Assembly (NCBI RefSeq): GCF_902506455.1
Contig: NZ_LR733844.1
Span: 3,206,525-3,270,524, forward strand
Origin: Sphingomonas sp. 8AM
GTDB taxonomy: Bacteria > Pseudomonadota > Alphaproteobacteria > Sphingomonadales > Sphingomonadaceae
Length of the DNA stretch: 64,000 nucleotides
Direction of reading: 5' to 3'
How positions within the stretch are numbered: the first letter of the stretch is position 1; each line of letters starts with the position of its first letter. Shown here piece after piece: positions 48,172 to 56,592 of this stretch. Position numbers and translations under genes: made by a program. Below the pieces are notes generated by a model. It searched no databases and was not told the DNA's origin. It saw nothing but the letters and a program-made list of their open reading frames with translations.

Positions 48172-51100
48172 ACCGCATTGTCGCTTTCGCGCTGCGCCAG
48201 CGGCTGCTGATCGTCGGCATCTTCGTCGCCATGCTGGCGGCGGGGGTGATCGGCTTCGCCAATCTGAATATCGAGGCCTATCCCGATCCCGTCCCGCCGA
48301 TGGTCGAGGTCATCACCCAGACGCAGGGTCTGTCCGCCGAGGAGATGGAGCGCAACGTAACGATCCCGATCGAGGTGCAGATGGCGGGCATCCCGCATCT
48401 GACCGCGATCCGCGCGATCAGCCTGTTCGGCCTGTCGGACATCAAGATCCAGTTCAGCTACGATTACACCAACGAACAGGCGCGGCAGCAGGTCATCAAC
48501 CGCCTGTCGCAGCTGCCGCCGCTGACCGGCGGGGCGCAGCCGACGCTGTCGCCGACCAGCCCGGTCGGTGAGATCTATCGCTACCGGATCGCCGCTCCCA
48601 AAGGCTATTCGGTCATGGATCTCAAGACGTTGCAGGACTGGGTGCTGCAACGCCGCTTCAAGCGCATTCCCGGCGTGATCGATGTCACCGGCTGGGGCGG
48701 CAAGCTGCGCGCCTATGACGTGGTGATCGACAACGACCGCCTCTCGGCGCACGGCGTCACCGTCAACCAGGTGTTGCAGGCGATCGCCAAGAGCGACGGC
48801 AATGTCGGCGGCCAGACGATCAACTTCGGCGCGCAGGCCGCGATCGTTCGTGGCGTCGGGCTGATCCAGACGCCGGCGGGCATCGAAAACGTGCTGGTCG
48901 GCACCGCCGGCGGCCAGCCGGTGCTGGTGAAGGACGTGGCCAAGGTCACGATCGGCAACACGCCGCGGCTCGGCATCGCCGGCTATAACGATCAGGACGA
49001 CATCGTGCAGGGCATCGTGCTGATGCAGCGCGGTGCGCAGTCGATGCCGACGATCGAACGCGTCCAGAAGGAGGTCGCCGAGATCAACGATTCGGGTGTG
49101 TTGCCCCCCGGCGTCCGGCTGGAGCGCATCTACGACCGCTCGGACCTCATCAAGCTGACGATCCACACCGTGCTCGAAAACATGGTCGTCGGCATCCTGC
49201 TGATCTTCGCGCTGCAGTGGCTGTTCCTCGGCAATTTGCGCAGCTCGATCATCGTCGCGGCGACGATCCCGTTCGCGCTGGCCTTCGCGATCCTGATCCT
49301 CGTGTTGCAGGGCGAGAGCGCCAACCTGTTGTCGGTCGGCGCCCTCGATTTCGGGCTGGTGGTCGATGCCTGCGTCATCATGGTCGAGAATATCTTCCGC
49401 CACATGGTCGAGCGATCGGCGAACGTCGAATCGGGCAAGGGGCACTATTCGCTCGCCAATCGCTTCTCGGCGGTGCTCGGCGCGTCGAGCGAGGTCAGCC
49501 GCGGCATCTTCTTCGCCGCCGCGATCATCATCGCCAGCTTCCTGCCCTTGTTCACGCTCACCGGGGTCGAGGGGCACATCTTCGGCCCGATGGCCAAGAC
49601 CTATGCCTATGCGATCACCGGCGGGCTGCTCGCGACCTTCACGGTCGCGCCGGTGCTCGCGACCCTGCTGCTGCCGGACAAATTGTCGGAGGTGGAGACG
49701 TTCATCGTCGGTCGCCTGCGCCGCGTCTACGAGCCGACCGCCGCGTTCGCGCTCGGCAATCGCGTCCTCGCGCTCGGCGGCGGCGTGTTGCTGCTGCTGG
49801 TCGCGATGGTCGGGGTACGCTCGCTCGGGATCGAGTTCCTTCCGCATCTCGAGGAAGGCAATATGTACATCCGGGCCACGTTGCCGGCGTCGATCAGCCT
49901 CGAGGCGGGCGAGCCGACCGTCAACGGTATCCGCCGGATCATCGCGGAATATCCCGAAGCGACCGCAGTGCTGTCCGCGCATGGCCGCCCGGATGACGGC
50001 ACCGACGCCACCGGCTTCTTCAACGCCGAATTCTTCGTGCCGCTCAAGCCCGCCGACGAATGGCCGACGGGCATGACGAAGGAAAAGCTGATCGACGAAC
50101 TGTCGAAGCGGCTCAGCGCCAAATATCCCGGCGTCGATTTCTCCTTCTCGCAGATCATCGAGGATAATGTCGAGGAAGCCGCCTCGGGGGTGAAGGGCGC
50201 GAACTCGATCAAGCTGTTCGGCCCCGATCTGCCGACGCTGGAAAAATACGCCAACCAGATCAAGGAGCAGATGGGCAAGGTACGCGGGATCGAGGATCTC
50301 GGCGTCTTCCAGTCGCTCGGTCAGCCGACCGTCCGCATCGACGTCGATCGCGCCCGCGCGGCGCGCTACGGGCTCACCCCCGATGACGTGAACGGTGTCG
50401 TCGCGGCGGCGATCGGCGGCAGCAGCTCGGCCGATCTGTACGAGGCCGGCACCGACCGCCACTTCCCGATCGTCGTGCGGCTGAAGTCCGAACAGCGCGA
50501 CTCGCTGGAGGCGCTGCGCCGGATCACGATCGGCGCGCCCGCGCTCGACGGCAGTGCGCAGACGATCCAGGTGCCGCTGTCCGAAGTCGCCAACGTCCGC
50601 CTGACCTCGGGCGCGTCGTTCATCTATCGCGAGCATCAGGAACGCTACATCCCGATCAAATTCTCGGTGCGCGGGCGTGATCTGGGCGGTGCGGTCGACG
50701 AAGCACGCGCGCGGATCCAGCGCGAGGTGCATCTGCCCGCCGGCTATCATCTCGAATGGGCGGGCGAGCTGGACAATCTCAACAATGCCATCGCGCGGCT
50801 GGAGATCGTCGTGCCGATCAGCCTGCTGCTGATGCTGTTGCTGCTCTACGCCAATTTCGGCTCGATCCGCGACAGCCTGCTCGCCTTCGCCGCGATCCCG
50901 CTGGCGGTGGTCGGCGGGGTGCTGGCGCTGGCGCTGACCGGCACCGCGTTCAGCATCTCGGCGGCGATCGGCTTCGTCGCCCTGTTCGGGATCGCGGTGA
51001 TGGACGGCATCCTTGTCGTCACCACTTTCAACAATGCGATCGACGAGGGCGTCGACCGCGCGGGGGCGATCGCGACGACGGTGCGCCACTCGCTGCGCCC

Positions 51101-51350
51101 GGTGGTGATGACCTGTCTGGTCGCCGCGATCGGCCTGCTCCCCGCCGCGATGTCGCACGGGATCGGCAGCCAGGTGCAGAAGCCGCTCGCGCTGGTCGTG
51201 GTCGGCGGCATGACGCTCGCGCCGGTGCTGATCCTGCTGATCCTGCCGGTGCTGATCGACCGCTTCTCGAAACGCGTCGCCCCCGCCGATCGCGGCGCGC
51301 ATGGCCGCGACGTCGGCCACCATAACGGCGGATCGGAGGTGACCGCATGA
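48168..51350 (+). CDS. Heavy-metal-type RND efflux pump (CzcA/CusA family)
   Basis: Proton-driven inner-membrane pump of 1060 residues, HME-RND branch, expelling divalent or monovalent metals (Co/Zn/Cd or Cu/Ag). The first helix and periplasmic entry NLNIEAYPDPVPPMVEVITQTQGLSAEEMERNVTIPIE are CzcA-like, and helices 4-6 follow LRSSIIVAATIPFALAFAILILV. The proton-relay-region motif reads DFGLVVDACVIMVEN (about residues 394-408), close to the CzcA consensus but with Ala-Cys where Gly-Ala is usual. Substrate choice cannot be read from this. Overlaps the neighbouring genes at both ends, forming one operon. Confidence 0.9.
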   Translation: MNRIVAFALRQRLLIVGIFVAMLAAGVIGFANLNIEAYPDPVPPMVEVITQTQGLSAEEMERNVTIPIEVQMAGIPHLTAIRAISLFGLSDIKIQFSYDYTNEQARQQVINRLSQLPPLTGGAQPTLSPTSPVGEIYRYRIAAPKGYSVMDLKTLQDWVLQRRFKRIPGVIDVTGWGGKLRAYDVVIDNDRLSAHGVTVNQVLQAIAKSDGNVGGQTINFGAQAAIVRGVGLIQTPAGIENVLVGTAGGQPVLVKDVAKVTIGNTPRLGIAGYNDQDDIVQGIVLMQRGAQSMPTIERVQKEVAEINDSGVLPPGVRLERIYDRSDLIKLTIHTVLENMVVGILLIFALQWLFLGNLRSSIIVAATIPFALAFAILILVLQGESANLLSVGALDFGLVVDACVIMVENIFRHMVERSANVESGKGHYSLANRFSAVLGASSEVSRGIFFAAAIIIASFLPLFTLTGVEGHIFGPMAKTYAYAITGGLLATFTVAPVLATLLLPDKLSEVETFIVGRLRRVYEPTAAFALGNRVLALGGGVLLLLVAMVGVRSLGIEFLPHLEEGNMYIRATLPASISLEAGEPTVNGIRRIIAEYPEATAVLSAHGRPDDGTDATGFFNAEFFVPLKPADEWPTGMTKEKLIDELSKRLSAKYPGVDFSFSQIIEDNVEEAASGVKGANSIKLFGPDLPTLEKYANQIKEQMGKVRGIEDLGVFQSLGQPTVRIDVDRARAARYGLTPDDVNGVVAAAIGGSSSADLYEAGTDRHFPIVVRLKSEQRDSLEALRRITIGAPALDGSAQTIQVPLSEVANVRLTSGASFIYREHQERYIPIKFSVRGRDLGGAVDEARARIQREVHLPAGYHLEWAGELDNLNNAIARLEIVVPISLLLMLLLLYANFGSIRDSLLAFAAIPLAVVGGVLALALTGTAFSISAAIGFVALFGIAVMDGILVVTTFNNAIDEGVDRAGAIATTVRHSLRPVVMTCLVAAIGLLPAAMSHGIGSQVQKPLALVVVGGMTLAPVLILLILPVLIDRFSKRVAPADRGAHGRDVGHHNGGSEVTA

Positions 51351-52777
51351 CCCGCACGCTCGCTCTGCTGCTCGGCTGCACCGCGATGGCGGCGTGTTCC
51401 GTCGCGCCGCGTGATCTGGACCCGCATATTGCGCTACCGCCTGCAACCACGCCGGCGCCGATCACCCCGGAAAGCGCACCGGGGCAGGTATTTTCGGGGT
51501 CATCTGTGTCCCGGGCGGGATGGTGGACGGCATTTGCCAGTCCCCAGCTCGATGTTCTGGTCACCGAAGCGCTCCGCCACAACAACGACATCGCCACCGC
51601 CGATGCCTCGCTTCGGCAGGCCGCGGAGCAGGCGCGCGCGGCGGGCGGGGCGTTGCTGCCGCAGGCCGACGCCAGCTATCAGGCGGAACGGGCACGGGTT
51701 TCTGACTCGATCTCGCCGGTGATCGCCAACCAGAACCAGCAACTCTACACGCTCCACACCGCGCAGGTGAACGTCAGCTACACGCTCGACGCCTTCGGCG
51801 GCACCCGCGCCCGCCTCCGCTCCGCCCGCGCCGCCGCCGCCGTCCAGCGCAGCCGCCTCGACGCGGCAAGAACCTCTGTTGTCAGTAACTTGGTGCAGGC
51901 GGTGATCCAGCGCGCGGCGCTCGCCGACCAGCTCGACGCGGCGCGCACGGCCGTAACGGTGAACCGCGACATCCTGAATCGCCTGCAACTCCGCCAACGC
52001 CTCGGCGCCGTCGGCGCGGCAGACGTGGTCACACAACAAACCGCCCTCGCCGCCGCCGAGGGCGCACTTCCCGCGCTGGTCCGCCAGGAGGCGCATCAAC
52101 GCGTTGTGATCGCGGCGCTTCTCGGCCGCGCTGCGGGTGATCCGTTGCCCGATCTGCCGACGCTCGCCCAGCTTTCACTGCCGACACAATTGCCCGCGGT
52201 GCTGCCGTCCGACCTCGTCGCACAGCGCCCCGACGTGCAGGCCGCGCGCGCGCAACTGGAAGGGGCGGGGGCCGACGTGCAGACCGCCATCGCCGCGCGC
52301 CTGCCATCGATCACGCTCAGCGCCAACGCCGGCGGCTCGGCGCAACGTTTCGGGGATATGTTCAAGGATGGCAATCCGTTCTGGACGCTCATCGGCGGAA
52401 TCACCCAGCCGTTGTTCCACGCCGGACAGCTGCGGCATCAGCAACGCGCGGCGGAAGCGGCGCTGGACGGCGCCAAAGCGGGGTATCGCACCGCGGTCCT
52501 GACCGCCTTCGGTGATGTGTCGGACGCGTTGACCGGTTTGTCGACCGATGGCGTCGCGCTCGACGCCGCGACCCGCGCGGCGAACGCGTCGAACCAGGCG
52601 CTGACCTTCGCACGGCGCCGGCTGGCGCTCGGCGACATTGACACGCTCGCGCTGCTTAACGCCAGCGCGGCCGACGCACAGGCACGCGCGCAGCTTGTGC
52701 AGGCGCGTGCGGCACGGCTGACCGACACGGTAGCGCTGTTCGCAGCGGTGGGTGGGCGGATCGCGCCGCCGGAATAA
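51347..52777 (+). CDS. Outer-membrane efflux lipoprotein (NodT/OprM type)
   Basis: Outer-membrane channel of 476 residues that completes the tripartite exporter. A lipobox (AMAACS) follows a short signal peptide, and two OEP repeats are visible, including [31 protein letters not shown] and DVQAARAQLEGAGADVQTAIAARLPSITLSANAGG. ATG 51347 overlaps the pump stop by four bases. NodT-type channels usually pair with drug pumps (HAE), so pairing with an HME pump is slightly unusual, though seen in some alphaproteobacteria. Confidence 0.9.
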   Translation: MTRTLALLLGCTAMAACSVAPRDLDPHIALPPATTPAPITPESAPGQVFSGSSVSRAGWWTAFASPQLDVLVTEALRHNNDIATADASLRQAAEQARAAGGALLPQADASYQAERARVSDSISPVIANQNQQLYTLHTAQVNVSYTLDAFGGTRARLRSARAAAAVQRSRLDAARTSVVSNLVQAVIQRAALADQLDAARTAVTVNRDILNRLQLRQRLGAVGAADVVTQQTALAAAEGALPALVRQEAHQRVVIAALLGRAAGDPLPDLPTLAQLSLPTQLPAVLPSDLVAQRPDVQAARAQLEGAGADVQTAIAARLPSITLSANAGGSAQRFGDMFKDGNPFWTLIGGITQPLFHAGQLRHQQRAAEAALDGAKAGYRTAVLTAFGDVSDALTGLSTDGVALDAATRAANASNQALTFARRRLALGDIDTLALLNASAADAQARAQLVQARAARLTDTVALFAAVGGRIAPPE

Positions 52778-52992
52778 ACACTTAACAACAAATATCGAAT
52801 CGAGGCTGTCCGGGTTCTATCGTTGAACCTCGGGCTGCTTCGTCATGCGAGTAAATCGACCGTCCTGAATTCCAAGATGAAGCTATCGTGAAATCCAAAC
52901 GGATTTGCTTGTCATCAATGCGTCACAAGGTTGCAGCCGAATCAACCTAGACGCGCCTCGTCAGGCCAATCGGCCGGAAGGGGATCATCAAC

Positions 52993-55398
52993 ATGTCGAA
53001 TAGTTCGCGGATGCGCGTGCGTCTGCTCACCGGGATCGCTGCGCTGGCCCTGCCGCTCGCCGCGCAGGCCGAAACGCCGGCCGCCGCCGCAATCGCCGAT
53101 CCTGCGGCCAGCGCCCCCGACGCCGCTGAGCCGCAAGGGATCACCGAGGTCGTCGTCACCGCGACGCGGCGCGAGACCAACCTGCAGAAGACGCCGATCG
53201 CCATTTCGGTGATCGATCCGGTCATCATCAAGGATCGCCACATCCAGAGCCTGCTCGATCTCGGCGATGGCGCGATCCCGTCGCTGCGCGTTGCGACCTT
53301 CGAGGCGCGTCAGTCCGCGCTCACGATCGGCATCCGCGGCATTGTGCCGTTCGATCAGAACCAGACTGCCCGCGACACCGGCGTTGGCGTGTATGTCGAC
53401 GGCGTGTATCTCGGCCGCTCGCAGGGGCTGAACGCCGCGCTGTTCGACGTGGCACGGATCGAGGTCCTCCGCGGACCACAGGGTACGCTGTTCGGCCGCA
53501 ACACCGAAGGTGGCGCGCTGTCGATCGTCACTGCGGCGCCGACCGGCCAGTTCGGCGGTACGCTGACCGCAGGCTATGGCAATTATGGCGCGTACACCGG
53601 CCAATTCCACGTCAACATGCCTGAGTTCGCGAACATTTTGCTGAAGTTCGACGGTGTGGCCCAGCATCAGGACGCAACCGTCAGCAACCCGCTGCCGGGC
53701 AGCTATGGCTGGAACTATTACAACCGCGTGGGCGGTCGCGCCACCGCGCTGTGGAAGCCGGCACCGGGCTTGTCAGTGACCGTCGCCTATGATCAGGCAA
53801 AGGACGAGAACACGCCGTTCTACAGCCAGCTGGTCAATTATAATCCGAATAAATACCCGGTCGCGACGCTGGCGCAGCTCGCCGCGAACAAGGGCAAGGC
53901 GCCATCGGGTACAATTGCGCCGCTTCCGTCCCTGGTCGTCGTCGCGGGCGACCGCCGCATGACCCGCGCCGACATCGGCGTGCCGCAGCAGCTCAGCACC
54001 GATCGCACGCACGGCGTGTCGTCGACGGTCAAGTGGGAGGTCGCGCCGTCGATCGAGCTGCGCTCGATCACCGCGTGGCGCGGTGTCGACACCGATCAGT
54101 GGGACAATTCGGGCGGCGCGCATCGCACGGTCTTCGCGCCGAACGGCAAGTTCAGCCGCTACAGCCTGTCGTGGATGACCCAGCGCCAGTTCAGCCAGGA
54201 ATTCCAGGCGGTCGGCAGCATCCCACAGCTCGATTACGCCGCCGGCCTGTACTACTTTCAGGAACATGCCGAAGAGTCGGCCGCGACGCCGAGCACCAAC
54301 CAGTGGAACGCCGACGGCACCGCCTACACGATCCTGCCGCCGCTCGTGAGCGGCACGATCACCAGCGATAACCAGGGCTGGGCGGTCGGCTCACGCTTCC
54401 TGCAACGCGCCAGCAAGGCGACCGCGCACAGCTACGCCGCGTTCGCACAAGCGACGTTCACGCCGGAAGCGTTCGACATCTTTCACCTGACGGTCGGCGG
54501 GCGCTACACCAAGGACAAGCGCGACGGTACGTTGTTCACGGTCGTGAATAACAAGGCCAACTTCAAGTTCCTGTTCGATCGCAGCCGCTTCGATCCGATG
54601 GTGACCGCCGCGGTCGACGCCAGCGACACGGTGCACCTCTATGCCAAATACGCGACCGGCTATCGCGCCGGCGGCGCCAACGATCGGTCGCAGACCTTCG
54701 CGTCCTTCGGTCCGGAAGTGGTGAAGTCGTATGAGGTCGGGTCGAAAATGGATCTGTTCGACCGCCACGTCCGGCTGAACCTCGCCGGCTACATTATGGA
54801 TCGCACCGGCACGCAGATCGACTTCGACAATGTCGATACCGTGACGACCAGCCCGACGTTCAACCTCCACACCGAGGAAACGCGCAATGCGCCGGGCAAG
54901 TCGAAGATCCGCGGCGTGGAAGCCGATCTTACCGTCAACCCGGTCGACGGGCTGACGCTCACCGGGTCGTATGCCTACACCTATACCGACGTGCCGGCGA
55001 CGGCGAACCCGTTCCTGAACAATGCCCTGACCAAGGTGTTCGTGGTCTTCACACCCCGCAACGCCGCATCGGCATCGCTGGATTACGAGCTGCCGGTCGC
55101 GATCGGCGAGGCGAAGGCGCGCTTCCATCTCGACGGCAACTATTCGGATGCAATGTACAGCTTCCAGAACGAGGCGACGAAGACCGACAAGAGCTTCATC
55201 GTCAATGGTCGGCTGGCGCTGGCCGATCTGCCGCTCAACGCTGCGGGAACGAAGGTGACGATCTCGTTGTGGACCCGCAACCTGTTCGACGAAACGCACA
55301 TCTATCGCCGTTCGGCCGCCAACGCCAAGACGCTCGGCGATTACGCGAACTTCAACCCGCCGCGCACCATCGGACTTGAAGGTTCGATCAAGCTCTGA
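52993..55398 (+). CDS. TonB-dependent receptor
   Basis: Outer-membrane 22-strand barrel with plug domain, 801 residues, taking up a siderophore, glycan or other large substrate with TonB energy. A signal peptide (LLTGIAALALPLAAQA) is followed by the TonB box region (ITEVVVTATRRETNLQKTPIAISVID), the plug with RIEVLRGPQGTLFGRNTEGGALSIVT, and strands ending in a C-terminal IGLEGSIKL with the last residue hydrophobic. No close partner points to the ligand; the NagX/GH89 pair is convergent downstream and the exporter operon ends 215 bases upstream. Confidence 0.92.
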   Translation: MSNSSRMRVRLLTGIAALALPLAAQAETPAAAAIADPAASAPDAAEPQGITEVVVTATRRETNLQKTPIAISVIDPVIIKDRHIQSLLDLGDGAIPSLRVATFEARQSALTIGIRGIVPFDQNQTARDTGVGVYVDGVYLGRSQGLNAALFDVARIEVLRGPQGTLFGRNTEGGALSIVTAAPTGQFGGTLTAGYGNYGAYTGQFHVNMPEFANILLKFDGVAQHQDATVSNPLPGSYGWNYYNRVGGRATALWKPAPGLSVTVAYDQAKDENTPFYSQLVNYNPNKYPVATLAQLAANKGKAPSGTIAPLPSLVVVAGDRRMTRADIGVPQQLSTDRTHGVSSTVKWEVAPSIELRSITAWRGVDTDQWDNSGGAHRTVFAPNGKFSRYSLSWMTQRQFSQEFQAVGSIPQLDYAAGLYYFQEHAEESAATPSTNQWNADGTAYTILPPLVSGTITSDNQGWAVGSRFLQRASKATAHSYAAFAQATFTPEAFDIFHLTVGGRYTKDKRDGTLFTVVNNKANFKFLFDRSRFDPMVTAAVDASDTVHLYAKYATGYRAGGANDRSQTFASFGPEVVKSYEVGSKMDLFDRHVRLNLAGYIMDRTGTQIDFDNVDTVTTSPTFNLHTEETRNAPGKSKIRGVEADLTVNPVDGLTLTGSYAYTYTDVPATANPFLNNALTKVFVVFTPRNAASASLDYELPVAIGEAKARFHLDGNYSDAMYSFQNEATKTDKSFIVNGRLALADLPLNAAGTKVTISLWTRNLFDETHIYRRSAANAKTLGDYANFNPPRTIGLEGSIKL

Positions 55399-55420
55399 CG
55401 CACGGCGTTGTGCTTATCTG

Positions 55421-55453
55421 ACGCCCGTCCCGGTTTTCGACCGGGGCGGGCGT
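55421..55453. terminator. Hairpin between TonB receptor and nagX-like gene
   Basis: ACGCCCGTCCCGGT and ACCGGGGCGGGCGT form a 14-base stem (one G-T pair) with a five-base loop between convergent genes. TTTT lies in the loop rather than after the stem. Confidence 0.7.
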
Positions 55454-55467
55454 TGTCCCTTCATCTC

Positions 55468-56592
55468 TCACACCTTCAGGATGATGCCGCGGCGGTCGAG
55501 CGCGCGGCCGAACCAGCAGCACAGCAACGTATAGGCGAGCGCGCACAGCAACGAGCCGAGCGGCCCCGGCGCAAGCGCCTGAAACCACGTCTCGCCGATC
55601 CAGCGGTACAGGCCTACGCCCGGCCGGACATGGATCAGCTCGATCGTGACGACGAGCAGTTCGGAAAACAGGTAGATCGCCAGCGGATTGCGCCCAAGCA
55701 TCTGAAGGAAGTCGCGCCCGACGCGGACGCCTTTCACCTCGACAACGCCGATCACCGCGCCGATTAGGATCATGTCGAGCCCGACCGTCAGCAGCACGAA
55801 CGACCCGGTCCACAATTTCTTGGCGATCGGCAGCACCGGTGTGAGCAACAACGCGCCGATCACCAGTCCCGCGCCGATCAGCACCATCCGCCCCACCGTT
55901 GCGGTGTGCTTGCCCCAGCGCTGGATCACTACCCCCGCGAGATAGCCCGCGACGACATTGGCGGTCGCAGGCAAGGTACCGAGCAATCCCTCCGGATCGA
56001 AGCCGCGATCCTTGCGATACAGATGCTCGGGACCGATCAGCCGCAGGTCGAGCAACGTTCCGGCATTGCGATAGCGCCCGAACGCTTCACCCGCCGGGCT
56101 AAACCCGGCAAGGATCGCCCACTGCGCCAAGACCAGCGCGACGGCGGCGACGAGCAGCCAGCGCGGCGACAGGTATCGGGCGAGCAGCCCGGCGAGCAGG
56201 TAGCAGAGTGCGATCCGTTGCAGCACGCCGGTCACGCGAGTGTCGGCGAACGGCTTGATCGCCCAGCTGCCGTCCGCCGCATGGGTGACGAACGGATACC
56301 AGTACATCATGAACCCGAGCAGGAAGATCAGTGCGGCACGTTTGAAGATCCGTCGCAGGAACACGCCGTCGGTCATCGGCCGGGTCAGCGCGAAGCTCAT
56401 CGCATTGCCTACCGCGAACAGGAACGACGGATAGACGAGATCGGCGAGCGTGAAGCCGATCCACGGCGCATGAACGAGCTGTGTGAATGGCTGCCCCGCG
56501 CCCGCGGTGTTGACGACGATCATCAGAAAGATCGTGGCGCCGCGGAACATGTCGAGCGAAGCGAAGCGCTCCGGACGCGGCGCGACTGTCAT
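55468..56592 (-). CDS. HGSNAT/NagX-like membrane acetyltransferase
   Basis: Integral membrane protein of 374 residues with about 10 helices, DUF5009/HGSNAT-like. In animals the HGSNAT enzyme transfers an acetyl group across the lysosomal membrane to terminal alpha-glucosamine of heparan sulfate. The signature is DMFRGATIFLMIVVNTAGAG, then LVHAPWIGFTLADLVYPSFLFAVGNAMSFAL; His41 in LVHAPW aligns with the His reported as acetyl acceptor in human HGSNAT (from memory). It starts at ATG 56592 and overlaps the stop of the GH89 gene by four bases, so the two are coupled. Bacterial members in GlcNAc-use clusters are called NagX. Confidence 0.8.
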   Translation of the reverse strand: MTVAPRPERFASLDMFRGATIFLMIVVNTAGAGQPFTQLVHAPWIGFTLADLVYPSFLFAVGNAMSFALTRPMTDGVFLRRIFKRAALIFLLGFMMYWYPFVTHAADGSWAIKPFADTRVTGVLQRIALCYLLAGLLARYLSPRWLLVAAVALVLAQWAILAGFSPAGEAFGRYRNAGTLLDLRLIGPEHLYRKDRGFDPEGLLGTLPATANVVAGYLAGVVIQRWGKHTATVGRMVLIGAGLVIGALLLTPVLPIAKKLWTGSFVLLTVGLDMILIGAVIGVVEVKGVRVGRDFLQMLGRNPLAIYLFSELLVVTIELIHVRPGVGLYRWIGETWFQALAPGPLGSLLCALAYTLLCCWFGRALDRRGIILKV

